Source of the DNA: a virus
IMG/VR virus record: IMGVR_UViG_3300044695_008713
Span: 1 to 27,638 of that record
DNA: 27,638 nt
Reading direction: 5' to 3' (one strand)
The notes beneath the pieces are model-generated. The model did no database searches. It was not told where the DNA came from and was given only the letters and a program-made list of their open reading frames with translations. Below are positions 6,043 through 14,245 of the stretch, in pieces (position 1 is the first letter of the stretch; every line of letters begins with the position of its first letter). A program made the translations under genes and the position numbers.

Positions 6043-7900
6043 AGTTTACAACGCCGCCTTCAGCGATGGTCTGCGGCCCGATCCGCTGCTGACGGTGTCG
6101 CAGTGGGCGGATCAGTACCGCATGCTGTCGCAAACCGCTTCCGCCGAGCCGGGGCGTTGGCGCACTGACCGCACACCGTATCTGCGGGAAATCATGGACT
6201 GCCTGTCACCCTCCAGCGGGGTTGAGAAGGTGGTATTCATGAAAGGTGCCCAGGTGGGCGGCACGGAAGCGGGCAACAACTGGATCGGGTATGTTATCGA
6301 CCAAGCGCCAGGGCCGATGCTGGTGGTGCTGCCCACCGTCGAAATGGGCAAGCGCTGGAGCAAGGGACGCTTTGCACCACTGATCGACGACACACCTGCC
6401 ATTCGCGCCAAGGTCAAAGACCCGCGTTCCCGCGATGCGGGTAACACGGTGCAATCGAAAGAATTCCCTGGCGGGATCGTCGTCATTACCGGAGCCAACA
6501 GCGCCGTGGGACTGCGCTCCATGCCGGTGCGGTATCTGTTCATGGACGAGATCGACGGCTACCCCGGCGATGCAGACGGTGAAGGTGATCCGGTTTCGCT
6601 GGCGGTCCAGCGCACCGCGACCTTTGCGCGACGAAAAATATTAGAGGTTTCTACACCGACCGTCAGCGGCCTCAGCCGCATTGAAAAGGAATTTGAATCC
6701 TCGGATCAGCGCTTCTTTCATGTGCCGTGCCCTGTTTGTGGGCATATGCAGGTGCTGAAATGGGCGCAATTGCGCTGGCAGGACAATGACCCATCAACAG
6801 TGCGTTACCACTGTGAAGCGTGCGAAACGCCGATTCCCAACCACGGCAAAAGCCGGATGTTGGAGGGCGGCGAATGGCGCAGCACCGCCGTGGGTGATGG
6901 AAAAACACGCGGGTATCACCTGTCATCGCTCTACAGCCCGGTCGGCTGGTTTTCGTGGGAACAGGCGGTGCGGGGTTTTCTGAAAGCCAAGAACGATGAA
7001 GCACAACTGAAAGTCTGGGTGAACACCGTTCTGGGGGAAACTTGGGTGGATCGCGGCGAAGCGCCCGACTGGCAGCGACTGTATGAACGTCGGGAGAATT
7101 ACCCTCTTGGGATTATCCCCCCATCTGGCCTGCTGCTCACCGCCGGTGCCGATGTTCAAAAAGACCGCATCGAGGTTGAGGTTGTTGCTTGGGGCAAGGG
7201 TAAGGAAAGCTGGTCGGTGGATTACCGTGTTTTGTACGGCGATCCTTCCCAGGAGGCTGTCTGGCAGCAATTGCAAACGCTGCTGACCGAACCCTTCCGC
7301 CATGCCAGTGGCGTTGATCTAATGATCCGCGCCCTGGCGGTGGATACGGGCTTTGCCACCCAGGATGTCTACGCGTGGTGCCGCCGGCAGGAAACCGGCC
7401 GCGTGCTGGCGGTGAAGGGCGTGGAACGGGCCATTGCGCCGGTGGGAGCCCCCACGGCGGTAGACGTAAACCTTGGCGGCAAACGCCTGCGGCGGGGCAT
7501 CAAAGTCTGGCCGGTGGGCGTCTCGCTGCTGAAATCCGAACTCTATCAGTGGCTGAAGCTCCAGTGCGGTGAAGACGGACAGTTTCCCGCTGGATACTGC
7601 CACTTTCCGCAGTATGAAGCCGAATACTTCAAACAGCTGACCGCCGAACAGCTGGTGACCAAAACCGTCAAGGGCTACCCCAAACGCGAGTGGCAAAAAC
7701 TGCGGGAACGAAACGAGGCCCTCGATTGCCGGATTTACGCCCGCGCTGCCGCCATTACCCTTGGCATCGAGCGCTTCACCGACCGCCATTGGCAGAATCT
7801 GGAAGCGCAACTGATACCTGCCGAGCGCCGTGCCATTGAACCTGTGACAACAAACAAACCTGGGCGCCCCCGCGTAACGCGGTCGCGCTGGATGACCTGA
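6026..7900 (+). CDS. Terminase large subunit, GpA family
   Basis: 624 residues, close to lambda GpA in length. The ATPase half shows a Walker A-like VVFMKGAQVGGTE (residues 69-81) and Walker B YLFMDEIDGY (about 168-177). Next comes a GpA-type zinc-binding pair CPVCG (about 235) and CEAC (about 263). The C-terminal nuclease half begins near residue 370 with LTAGADVQKDRIEVEV and contains AVDTGF (about 437). The protein powers DNA packaging and cuts the concatemer. Order and overlap with the small subunit match lambda-like phages. Confidence 0.92.
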   Translation: MPTTAEVYNAAFSDGLRPDPLLTVSQWADQYRMLSQTASAEPGRWRTDRTPYLREIMDCLSPSSGVEKVVFMKGAQVGGTEAGNNWIGYVIDQAPGPMLVVLPTVEMGKRWSKGRFAPLIDDTPAIRAKVKDPRSRDAGNTVQSKEFPGGIVVITGANSAVGLRSMPVRYLFMDEIDGYPGDADGEGDPVSLAVQRTATFARRKILEVSTPTVSGLSRIEKEFESSDQRFFHVPCPVCGHMQVLKWAQLRWQDNDPSTVRYHCEACETPIPNHGKSRMLEGGEWRSTAVGDGKTRGYHLSSLYSPVGWFSWEQAVRGFLKAKNDEAQLKVWVNTVLGETWVDRGEAPDWQRLYERRENYPLGIIPPSGLLLTAGADVQKDRIEVEVVAWGKGKESWSVDYRVLYGDPSQEAVWQQLQTLLTEPFRHASGVDLMIRALAVDTGFATQDVYAWCRRQETGRVLAVKGVERAIAPVGAPTAVDVNLGGKRLRRGIKVWPVGVSLLKSELYQWLKLQCGEDGQFPAGYCHFPQYEAEYFKQLTAEQLVTKTVKGYPKREWQKLRERNEALDCRIYARAAAITLGIERFTDRHWQNLEAQLIPAERRAIEPVTTNKPGRPRVTRSRWMT

Positions 7901-7901
7901 T

Positions 7902-8129
7902 ATGGCCTACATCGAACAAGACCTGACCGACATCGAAACCGCCATCCGCAAGCTGCAAAGCGGTGAGCGGGTGGCGTCCGTTGCCTACGACGGCAAAACC
8001 GTGAGCTACAGCCAAGTGCAGTTGGGTGAGCTGATTTCCCTACGGGATCGGATGCGGCAAGAGGTTAAGGCGGTGTCTGGCACCCGGACACGGCAAATCC
8101 GAGTCTTTACCAGCAAAGGTGTGGAATGA
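7902..8129 (+). CDS. Head-tail joining protein gpW
   Basis: 75 residues, the normal gpW size. An N-terminal helix (DLTDIETAIRKLQSGERVASVAYDGKTVSY) followed by a second helix (LGELISLRDRMRQEV) and a basic tail matches the lambda gpW fold. gpW closes the portal after packaging and prepares it for the tail. It sits between terminase and portal as in lambda and overlaps the portal start by 4 nt. Confidence 0.85.
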   Translation: MAYIEQDLTDIETAIRKLQSGERVASVAYDGKTVSYSQVQLGELISLRDRMRQEVKAVSGTRTRQIRVFTSKGVE

Positions 8130-9610
8130 GCATTTTTGGCTGGTTGAAACGTCCTAAAGCCAAGGCTTTGGGCTACGATGCGGCGGGCACGGGCAGAAGG
8201 CTGCAGACATGGGTGCCGACTACCAATTCCGCCAATGCCATTTTGTTTCAGGATGCGGCGTTGTTGCGTTCACGCAGTCGAGATATGGCGCGGAAAAACG
8301 CCTACGCCGCCAACGGCATTGAGGCGATTGTGGCCAATGCTGTCGGCACCGGCATTAAGCCGCAATCCAAAACAGCAGATGCAGACATCCGCAAAACCAT
8401 TCAGGAACGCTGGTTGGAATGGACGGATGAAGCCGATAGTTCTGGATTGACAGACTTTTACGGTCTGCAGGCACTGATCTGCCGCGCCATGGTGGAAGGC
8501 GGCGAATGCTTCGTGCGCCTGCGGGTGCGTCGCCCAGAAGATGGGCTATCGGTGCCGCTGCAACTGCAAACGCTGGAAGCGGAACACTTGGATGCCAGCA
8601 ACAACAAGCCACTGGCAAACGGCAATTTTATCAGGGGCGGCATTGAGTTTAACCGCCTTGGGCAGCGCGTGGCGTATCATTTGTACCGCGAACACCCCGG
8701 CGATGAGATGTTGTTCGGCACGGCCAAGGAAACGGTGCGCGTGCCCGCCGAGGAAGTGCTGCATATCTTCAAGCCGCAACGCCCAGGACAGATTCGCGGC
8801 GAACCTTGGCTGGGGCGGGTGTTGCTGAAGCTCTATGAGCTGGATCAATACGATGATGCTGAACTGGTGCGCAAGAAAACCGCCGCCATGTTCGCCGGCT
8901 TCATTACCAAAAACGATCCCGACACGCCGTTCATGGGGGAAGGCACCCCTGATGATAAAGGCGCGGCGCAGGCGGGCTTGGAACCCGGCACGCTGCAACT
9001 GCTGGAGCCGGGCGAGGATGTGAAATTCTCTGAACCCGGCGACGTTGGCGGCAGTTACGAGGCGTTCTTCCGCCAGCAACTGCGCATGATTGCTGTCGGG
9101 CTGGGGATTACCTACGAACAGCTCACCTCCGATCTGACCGGCGTCAACTATTCCAGTATTCGCGCCGGTCTCATCGAATTTCGTCGCCGCTGCACGATGC
9201 TGCAACATCAGGTGCTGGTGTATCAACTGTGCCGCCCCGTTTGGCAGCGATGGCTGGAACTGGCGGTGTTGGCGGGCGCTTTACCTATCCGTATTGGTGA
9301 CTTTCAGAAAAACCGCCGTGCCTATCTTGCCGCAAAATGGATTCCCCAAGGCTGGGATTGGGTTGATCCGCTCAAAGACCAACAGGCCGAGCAACTCGCC
9401 GTGCGCAACGGCTTCAAGAGTCGTTCCGAAGTGGTGTCCGAACTTGGCTATGACGCTGAAGAGATCGATGCGGAAATCGCTGCTGATAATGAGCGTGCCG
9501 ACAACCTCGGCCTGATTTTAGACAGTGACCCACGCAAGGTCGCCAAAACCGGCGTGGCACAGGCTGGGGCGCAGGGTTTAGGGGGTAGGTTGGAGGGTGG
9601 AGAAACATGA
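8126..9610 (+). CDS. Lambda-family portal protein
   Basis: 494 residues. Features of the lambda gpB portal family include SRSRDMARKNAYAANGIEAIVANAVGTGI near residue 50, LQTLEAEHLD near 155, an RPGQIRGEPWLG segment near 220, and the conserved GLGITYEQLTSDLTGVNYSS near 325. The protein forms the dodecameric ring through which DNA enters the head. The last residues (QGLGGRLEGG) are encoded by the G-rich repeat at 9573-9602, so the natural C-terminus seems replaced or extended by that element. Stop and next start overlap (ATGA). Confidence 0.9.
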   Translation: MSIFGWLKRPKAKALGYDAAGTGRRLQTWVPTTNSANAILFQDAALLRSRSRDMARKNAYAANGIEAIVANAVGTGIKPQSKTADADIRKTIQERWLEWTDEADSSGLTDFYGLQALICRAMVEGGECFVRLRVRRPEDGLSVPLQLQTLEAEHLDASNNKPLANGNFIRGGIEFNRLGQRVAYHLYREHPGDEMLFGTAKETVRVPAEEVLHIFKPQRPGQIRGEPWLGRVLLKLYELDQYDDAELVRKKTAAMFAGFITKNDPDTPFMGEGTPDDKGAAQAGLEPGTLQLLEPGEDVKFSEPGDVGGSYEAFFRQQLRMIAVGLGITYEQLTSDLTGVNYSSIRAGLIEFRRRCTMLQHQVLVYQLCRPVWQRWLELAVLAGALPIRIGDFQKNRRAYLAAKWIPQGWDWVDPLKDQQAEQLAVRNGFKSRSEVVSELGYDAEEIDAEIAADNERADNLGLILDSDPRKVAKTGVAQAGAQGLGGRLEGGET

Positions 9611-9722
9611 CAACATTACACGGCAGCTATTGGCTCAATAAACCCTTGTTGCTGGCGCCGCACGCGCTGCATCAACTGCAACATCCTTTTGCTAAAACCT
9701 CCACCCTAACCCCTAAAACCTC
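9573..9722. repeat. Pair of inverted G-rich repeats spanning the portal/protease junction
   Basis: The left copy (9573-9602) contains TTTAGGGGGTAG and GGAGGGTGGAG; the right copy (9694-9722) is its imperfect inverse, containing CTCCACCCTAACCCCTAAAA. The left one encodes the portal C-terminus and supplies the GGAG ribosome site for the protease start at 9607; the right one encodes part of the protease N-terminal linker. They belong to the same family as the ends of the 11095-11498 element. Confidence 0.65.
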
Positions 9723-10704
9723 GCATCAGCGCATTGCCGTGGTGCCCGTGCTGGGGCCAATGGTTAAACGCGGCTCGTTCCTCGATGCACTGTTCGGCTT
9801 TGGAAATTATGAAGACGTGCAGGCACGATTCGATTCCGCCCTCAATGATCCATCGGTAGATGCCATTCTGCTGGAAATTGACAGCCCCGGCGGTGAAGCG
9901 GCAGGCGCGTTTGATCTGGCCGACCGTATTTTTGCCGCCCGTGGCAGCAAACCCGTCTGGGCAATGGCCAATGACAGCGCGTTTTCTGCCGCCTATGCCA
10001 TTGGCAGTGCCGCCGATAAACTGTTCCTCACCCGCACGGGCGGTGTGGGTAGTATCGGCGTGCTGGCCGCCCATGTGGATCAGTCTGGCTATGACGAAAA
10101 GCAGGGCGTGAAGGTCACAACGCTGTTTGCGGGCAGCCGTAAAAACGATTTTAACGCCCATGAACCCTTAAGCGAAGACGCCGCTGGCTTCCTGCAAGTC
10201 GAGGTCAACCGCCTGTACGGCTTGTTTGTCGATACCGTATCCCGCAACCGCAGCCTTTCCAGCGATGCTATCCGCGCCACCGAAGCTGGTCTGTTTTTTG
10301 GCGAGGATGCCGTGAAAGCGGGTCTTGCCGATGGTGTTGGCACTTTTGAAAGCACACTCCAAGCCCTTGCCTCGACCCTAACCCCAACCACCAAAAGAAA
10401 GGAAACCCGTATGCTTGATGAAAAACCACCGATTGATCTGGAGGCTATCCGAAAAGAAGCCGCCGAAGCCCTGAAAACCCAGCATCTGGAAATCATCCAC
10501 GCCTGCCGTTTGGCTGGCAAGCCCGATAAGGCGGCTGATTTTATTGAGCAGGGCGCATCGCTGGATGTTGCCCGCAGGGCACTCCTCGAGATGGCCGCGC
10601 AACAGGCGGAAATCCAATCCCAAATCCAGCCTGCCAGCGGCACCGATGCGCCAAACCCCATGCTGGCCGAAGCGCAGAAACGCGCCGCCCAAGCCAAACA
10701 CTAA
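9607..10704 (+). CDS. S49-family prohead protease with C-terminal scaffold region (lambda gpC-like)
   Basis: 365 residues. The first 40 are a linker, then a ClpP/SppA-fold protease: LLEIDSPGGEAAGAFDLAD, catalytic Ser127 in FSAAYAIGSAAD, GGVGSIGVLAAHVD, and a probable general-base Lys179 in AGSRKNDFN. After residue 269 the sequence changes to a helical, Gln/Ala-rich scaffold-like tail. In lambda, gpC processes the prohead and the 3' part of its gene encodes scaffold Nu3 from an internal start; the same layout is visible here (separate entry). A degenerate CCCTAACCCC tract (about 10376-10385) lies at the protease/scaffold boundary. Confidence 0.88.
   Translation: MTTLHGSYWLNKPLLLAPHALHQLQHPFAKTSTLTPKTSHQRIAVVPVLGPMVKRGSFLDALFGFGNYEDVQARFDSALNDPSVDAILLEIDSPGGEAAGAFDLADRIFAARGSKPVWAMANDSAFSAAYAIGSAADKLFLTRTGGVGSIGVLAAHVDQSGYDEKQGVKVTTLFAGSRKNDFNAHEPLSEDAAGFLQVEVNRLYGLFVDTVSRNRSLSSDAIRATEAGLFFGEDAVKAGLADGVGTFESTLQALASTLTPTTKRKETRMLDEKPPIDLEAIRKEAAEALKTQHLEIIHACRLAGKPDKAADFIEQGASLDVARRALLEMAAQQAEIQSQIQPASGTDAPNPMLAEAQKRAAQAKH
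10411..10704 (+). CDS. Nested scaffold protein (Nu3-like), internal start in the protease gene
   Basis: An in-frame ATG at 10411 is preceded by AAAGGA at 10398-10403 with 7-nt spacing, a stronger ribosome site than the parent gene's. It would yield 97 residues beginning MLDEKPPIDLEAIRKEAAEAL, helical and charged, with an Ala/Gln-rich middle, as expected of a scaffold. The position at the protease/scaffold domain boundary copies the lambda C/Nu3 arrangement. Expression from this start is inferred. Confidence 0.65.
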   Translation: MLDEKPPIDLEAIRKEAAEALKTQHLEIIHACRLAGKPDKAADFIEQGASLDVARRALLEMAAQQAEIQSQIQPASGTDAPNPMLAEAQKRAAQAKH

Positions 10705-10716
10705 GGAGCCCCCATC

Positions 10717-11091
10717 ATGCCTGCTTTAAACGAATCGAATTATCTCGGCGATTTCCTGAAATACGAAGCGCCGAACCTGTTTTCTAGGGAAAACGCAGTG
10801 ATCGGCACAGGGGCCAACTTAACCCTGGGGGCTGTTCTGGGACGCATCACGGCAACGGGGAAGTATGTTCTGCTCGCCCCGGCCGCCGTGGATGGCAGCC
10901 AGACGGCGGCGGCGATTTTGCTGGCGGATGCCGCTGCGGCTACAGCGGATGTTAAGGGCCTCATTCTCGCCCGCCATGGCATTGTCGCCGATCACGGCCT
11001 TGTTTGGCCAGGCAGTGCCACACTGGCGCAAAAAAATACGGCCATTTCACAACTGGAAACCAAGGGCATTCTTGTCCGTAAAGGAGTGTGA
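10717..11091 (+). CDS. Head decoration protein, lambda gpD family
   Basis: 124 residues, near lambda gpD length (110). Visible family features are an N-terminal arm (LNESNYLGDFLKYEAPNLFSRE), GTGANLTLGAVLGRIT, and a C-terminal strand segment with LILARHGIVADHGLVW. gpD-type trimers cap the expanded capsid and stabilise it. AAGGAG (10703-10708) overlaps the upstream stop. In lambda the capsid gene follows directly; here a 404-bp element separates them. Confidence 0.85.
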   Translation: MPALNESNYLGDFLKYEAPNLFSRENAVIGTGANLTLGAVLGRITATGKYVLLAPAAVDGSQTAAAILLADAAAATADVKGLILARHGIVADHGLVWPGSATLAQKNTAISQLETKGILVRKGV

Positions 11092-11094
11092 GGA

Positions 11095-11498
11095 AGGTTT
11101 TAGGGTGTAGGGTTTAGGGGGTAGAAAGTTTGAGGCGCAGTGTGTGCAGCATTTTTTGTACCTCTTCAATCAGCAGAAACAATTTTGTGCAATTTTCGCG
11201 CTCTGCATACCGCAACCGCAGGCAGATCAACATCTGCGTTTCCACTTCGGCCAACGATCCGATAGCGATGGAAAGAAACCGAACATAGTCCTTATCCCCT
11301 GTTCTTGAATGGCCTTCCGCGATGTTGGAGGGCACCGAAACAACCGCTCGGCGCAGCTGCACCACCAAGCCAAATTTCTCCTCGGCAGGAAACCGTGATG
11401 TCAGACGATACACATCCTCCACCAAATCCATGGATTTTTGCCAAACAATCAAGTCTTTGTAATTTTTAATCATCACTACACCCTACACCCTAAAACCT
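11095..11498. mobile_element. 404-bp element with 19-bp perfect inverted ends carrying a four-helix-bundle ORF
   Basis: The left end AGGTTTTAGGGTGTAGGGT (11095-11113) is repeated exactly in inverse orientation at 11480-11498. Further G-rich units (TTTAGGGGGTAG, TTGGAGG) extend the likeness. The only gene inside is on the minus strand, against the late operon. Related G-rich repeats occur without the gene at three other places in the window. Mobility is inferred from structure; no target duplication was identified. Confidence 0.6.
11114..11473 (-). CDS. Four-helix-bundle protein, 23S rRNA intervening-sequence (S23/IVP) family
   Basis: 119 residues from ATG 11473 (a GTG one codon upstream is also possible). 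The family signature is plain: YKDLIVWQKSMDLVEDVYRL, FPAEEKFGLVVQLRRAVVSV, SNIAEGHSRTGDKDYVRFL and GSLAEVETQM. Members fold as pentameric four-helix bundles, are often encoded within intervening sequences of 23S rRNA genes or as scattered orphans, and have unclear function; the distant relative Avd acts with retroelement reverse transcriptases. Both gene ends lie in the inverted repeats, which encode the last residues (STP) and the start region. There is no reverse transcriptase nearby. Confidence 0.88.
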   Translation of the reverse strand: MIKNYKDLIVWQKSMDLVEDVYRLTSRFPAEEKFGLVVQLRRAVVSVPSNIAEGHSRTGDKDYVRFLSIAIGSLAEVETQMLICLRLRYAERENCTKLFLLIEEVQKMLHTLRLKLSTP

Positions 11499-11517
11499 CC
11501 AACCTCAAGGAATCACC

Positions 11518-12522
11518 ATGCAAAACCCGTTTCAAAACCCCGCCTTCAGCATGACCAGCCTGACGTCGGCCATCAATATCTTGCCCAATACCTACGGGCG
11601 CTTGGAACAATTGAACCTGATGCCCCCCAATCCGGTGCGGTTTCGGGCCATTACCGTTGAAGAGCAGAATGGCGTTTTAAACCTGCTGCCCACGGCGGTG
11701 CTGGGATCCCCTGGGACGCTGGGCAAGCGCGGCAAACGCACCGTGCGCTCGTTCACCGTGCCCCACATTCCCCATGACGATGTGGTGTTGCCCGAAGAAA
11801 TTCAGGGCATCCGCGCCTTTGGGTCGGAAGACACCACCCGCGCCTATGCGGATGTCTTGGCCACGCATTTGCAGAATATGCGCAACAAGCATGCCATCAC
11901 GCTGGAGTATCTCCGCATGGGCGCTCTTAAAGGCGTGATTCTCGATGCGGATAGCTCGACGCTGTTTGACCTTTACACGGAGTTTGGCATCACCGCTAAA
12001 TCCGTCAACTTTCAGCTGGGCACGGCGACCACGGACGTCAAAAAGAAATGCCTTGAGGTCATTCGCCACGTCGAGGACAATCTGAAAGGCGAGGTCATGA
12101 CCCGCGTCCATGCCTTGGTAAGCGCGGAGTTTTTCGATGCCCTGACCAGTCATCCGTTGGTCAAAGAAGCCTATCAACGCTGGCAGGACGGCGCGGCGTT
12201 GCGGGACGATATGCGCTCTGGGTTCCCTTTCGGCGGCATGATGTTTGAGGAGTATCGCGGCGTAGCCACCGATGCCGACGGCAACGTGCGGCGGTTTATT
12301 GCCGCGAACGAGGGGCATTGTTTCCCCATCGGCACGCTGGGGACGTTCACCACGTATTTCGCGCCGGCTGATTTTAATGAGACGGCCAACACCCTGGGGC
12401 AACCGCTCTACGCTAAACAGGAACCCCGCAAGTTTGAACGCGGGACGGATCTGCACACCCAGAGCAATCCCCTGCCCATGTGTTTGCGTCCCGCCGTTTT
12501 GGTCAAATTGACGAACACGTAA
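11518..12522 (+). CDS. Major capsid protein, lambda gpE family
   Basis: 334 residues, near lambda gpE (341). Recognisable features are the N-terminal TSLTSAINILPNTYGRLEQL, VEEQNGVLNLLPT, the FTVPHIPHDDVVLPEEIQGI segment, and the C-terminal QPLYAKQEPRKFERGTDLH followed by NPLPMCLRP. It forms the icosahedral shell with the decoration protein. AAGGA at 11507-11511 gives the start. The S23 element ends 19 bp upstream, leaving the capsid ribosome site intact. Confidence 0.92.
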   Translation: MQNPFQNPAFSMTSLTSAINILPNTYGRLEQLNLMPPNPVRFRAITVEEQNGVLNLLPTAVLGSPGTLGKRGKRTVRSFTVPHIPHDDVVLPEEIQGIRAFGSEDTTRAYADVLATHLQNMRNKHAITLEYLRMGALKGVILDADSSTLFDLYTEFGITAKSVNFQLGTATTDVKKKCLEVIRHVEDNLKGEVMTRVHALVSAEFFDALTSHPLVKEAYQRWQDGAALRDDMRSGFPFGGMMFEEYRGVATDADGNVRRFIAANEGHCFPIGTLGTFTTYFAPADFNETANTLGQPLYAKQEPRKFERGTDLHTQSNPLPMCLRPAVLVKLTNT

Positions 12523-12526
12523 AACC

Positions 12527-12862
12527 ATGCCTGACCTTATCAAAACCCCCTTGGCAGGACCCAATGTTGAGCCCCTGCCGTTTATCCAGCCAAATTCAGC
12601 GGCGGATGTGACGTTGACGCTAACGGCGACATCAGCACAAACCGCCGCGTTGACGGCAGTCTTGGTGCGGGTGGTGGCGACGGTGGCCTGTCATTTGGCC
12701 ATTGGTACCAATCCCACCGCCACCACCAACAATCTGTACCTGCCCGCGAACCTGCCGGAATACTTTTTGATCGACAGCGGCCAGAAGATTGCGGCGGTCA
12801 AAGCCGCCGCGTCTTTGGATGGGCAATTGTTCATCACCCCCGCGTTGCTGGCCACCCAATGA
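12527..12862 (+). CDS. Small phage head-region protein of unknown function
   Basis: 111 residues, Thr/Ala-rich, with a beta-rich look (DVTLTLTATSAQTAALTAVLVRVVATVACHL) and a C-terminal part FLIDSGQKIAAVKAAASLDGQLFITP. No motif, signal peptide or clear membrane helix. It lies between the major capsid gene and the FII-like gene and overlaps the latter by 4 nt, so a minor head or surface role is plausible. I do not recognise the family with certainty. Confidence 0.7.
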   Translation: MPDLIKTPLAGPNVEPLPFIQPNSAADVTLTLTATSAQTAALTAVLVRVVATVACHLAIGTNPTATTNNLYLPANLPEYFLIDSGQKIAAVKAAASLDGQLFITPALLATQ

Positions 12863-13170
12863 GTGCTTTTCAGGAGATGATCGATGCCTTATTTTCTAAT
12901 TCTTCTCTGGCTCAAGATATCGTGTATACGCCTGTGGCGGGCACTGCGCGGACGATTCGGGCGGTGATTCAATCCCCTGACCGCATTGTGGATGTGCGCG
13001 AAATGGCCATTCACACCCCCACGCTGGTGGTGGATGTGCGGGTGTCGGATGTTCCTGACCCTAATCAAGGTGATACTCTGACCATCGACACGTTTTTGTA
13101 CGTTGTGCAGGGCGAGCCGGTGCGCGATACGGAAAACCTTGTCTGGACATTGGATTGTTATCGCCAATGA
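12859..13170 (+). CDS. Head-tail attachment protein, gpFII-like
   Basis: 103 residues, similar in size to lambda gpFII (117). The C-terminal half reads DVRVSDVPDPNQGDTL, YVVQGEPVRDTENLVWTLD, which is the GDxL-YxVxGEPxxDxxxLVWxL pattern of phage attachment proteins. It binds the completed head and offers the site for the tail. Order after the capsid gene and before tail genes fits. It overlaps both neighbours. Confidence 0.65.
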   Translation: MSAFQEMIDALFSNSSLAQDIVYTPVAGTARTIRAVIQSPDRIVDVREMAIHTPTLVVDVRVSDVPDPNQGDTLTIDTFLYVVQGEPVRDTENLVWTLDCYRQ

Positions 13171-13805
13171 GGATTACCGCCGCGATCCAAGGCTCGCTGA
13201 CCGAAACCATGGCCGCCGAAGTGCGGGCAGCGGAAACCGCCGTCACGGCGGGGGTAAAACAGGCCACCGATGGCTTGAAAGGGGCCATGCGGCGGCAGGT
13301 AACCTCAGCGGGACTTGGCCAGCGGCTGGCGAATACATGGCGGGGGAAGGTCTATCCGCAGGGGCAAGTGAGCCTCAAGGCGGCGGGTTTGGTGTATACC
13401 AACGCGCCAGAAATCATGATGGGCCTCGAAACCGCCACAACAATACGCGGCAAAGACGGCCTGTGGCTAGCGATTCCCACGCCCAACGCCCCCAAGCGCG
13501 GTATGGGCGGCAAACGCATCACGCCCAGCAATTTTCCTGAACAAAGCCTTGGGCGACTGCGGTTTGTGTACCGTCCCAGCGGCGTATCCTTGCTGGTGGT
13601 GGACAACGTGCGCACCACCGCACGCGGCATTCGATCCGCCAGCGATAAGCAGAAAGCATCGGGGCGCGGGTTAAGCACTGCCGTGATGTTCTGGCTGGTG
13701 CGCCAAGTACGAACCAAGAAACGCATTGATCTGAAACGTGAAGCGGAAACCTGGCAGAACCGCTTGCCTGCGTTGATTGTGAACAACTGGAAAGACCCCA
13801 AATGA
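13167..13805 (+). CDS. DUF6441-like minor tail/neck protein
   Basis: 212 residues from ATG 13167, which overlaps the upstream stop as ATGA (an in-frame TTG at 13155 is less likely). A long N-terminal helical region (ETMAAEVRAAETAVTAGVKQATDGL) is followed by GLGQRLANTWRGKVYP, GLVYTNAPEIM and a terminal helix ending LPALIVNNW. This layout, in this slot, is what I recall for DUF6441 proteins of alphaproteobacterial phages and recalls lambda gpZ (tail completion). The domain name is tentative; the structural role is better supported. Confidence 0.55.
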   Translation: MRITAAIQGSLTETMAAEVRAAETAVTAGVKQATDGLKGAMRRQVTSAGLGQRLANTWRGKVYPQGQVSLKAAGLVYTNAPEIMMGLETATTIRGKDGLWLAIPTPNAPKRGMGGKRITPSNFPEQSLGRLRFVYRPSGVSLLVVDNVRTTARGIRSASDKQKASGRGLSTAVMFWLVRQVRTKKRIDLKREAETWQNRLPALIVNNWKDPK

Positions 13806-14233
13806 GCAGCATTCGTGAAACCGCTTTGCAAGCTCTGTTTACCCTGTTGCAGGGTGTGGCGGGCGTGACCGTGAAACGTGGGGAAATTCTGCCCGTTAAA
13901 ATTCCCGATAATGGCCTGATCATCCTGTTTGATGGCGAGGTGACCTTGGCGGAAACGCTGCTCTCGCCGCTGCGTTACCTGATTCAGCACCGCGCTGAAG
14001 TGCAGGTGGCGGTACAGAAACCATCGACCAGTGCCAGAAATGCTCTCCTTGATGGGATTTTAACGGCAATCGCCACCGCGTTCACCGCCAACCCGACCCT
14101 TTCCGGCACTGTCGATGTCGCTGTGTTGGAAGCCCCGCAAGTAACCGACGAACCCATCGAAGGGGCCTCTGGCCTGAAGATCGCCAGCATTCCCGTGCTG
14201 CTGGAATACATCGCAAACACCCCGATTTCGTAA
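13802..14233 (+). CDS. Tail terminator-like protein (gpU position)
   Basis: 143 residues with ATGA overlap to the upstream gene. The pattern of an N-terminal helix (IRETALQALFTLLQGV), a short strand and GEILPV, a middle RAEVQVAVQ strand, a helix (RNALLDGILTAIATAF) and a final IPVLLEYI strand matches the alpha-beta fold of tail terminators such as lambda gpU. It would cap the finished tail and bind the head. Sequence similarity alone is weak; position just before the tube gene is the main support. Confidence 0.55.
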   Translation: MSSIRETALQALFTLLQGVAGVTVKRGEILPVKIPDNGLIILFDGEVTLAETLLSPLRYLIQHRAEVQVAVQKPSTSARNALLDGILTAIATAFTANPTLSGTVDVAVLEAPQVTDEPIEGASGLKIASIPVLLEYIANTPIS

Positions 14234-14245
14234 GGAGAAAACCCC

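Noticed and set aside
8546-9226. 226-codon minus-strand frame opposite the portal gene
   Set aside because: Antisense shadow; composition follows the portal codons and no domain is seen.
11095-11498. Diversity-generating retroelement accessory gene (Avd)
   Set aside because: Avd is a distant four-helix-bundle relative, but no reverse transcriptase or template/variable repeat pair is present; the sequence fits the S23/IVP family better.
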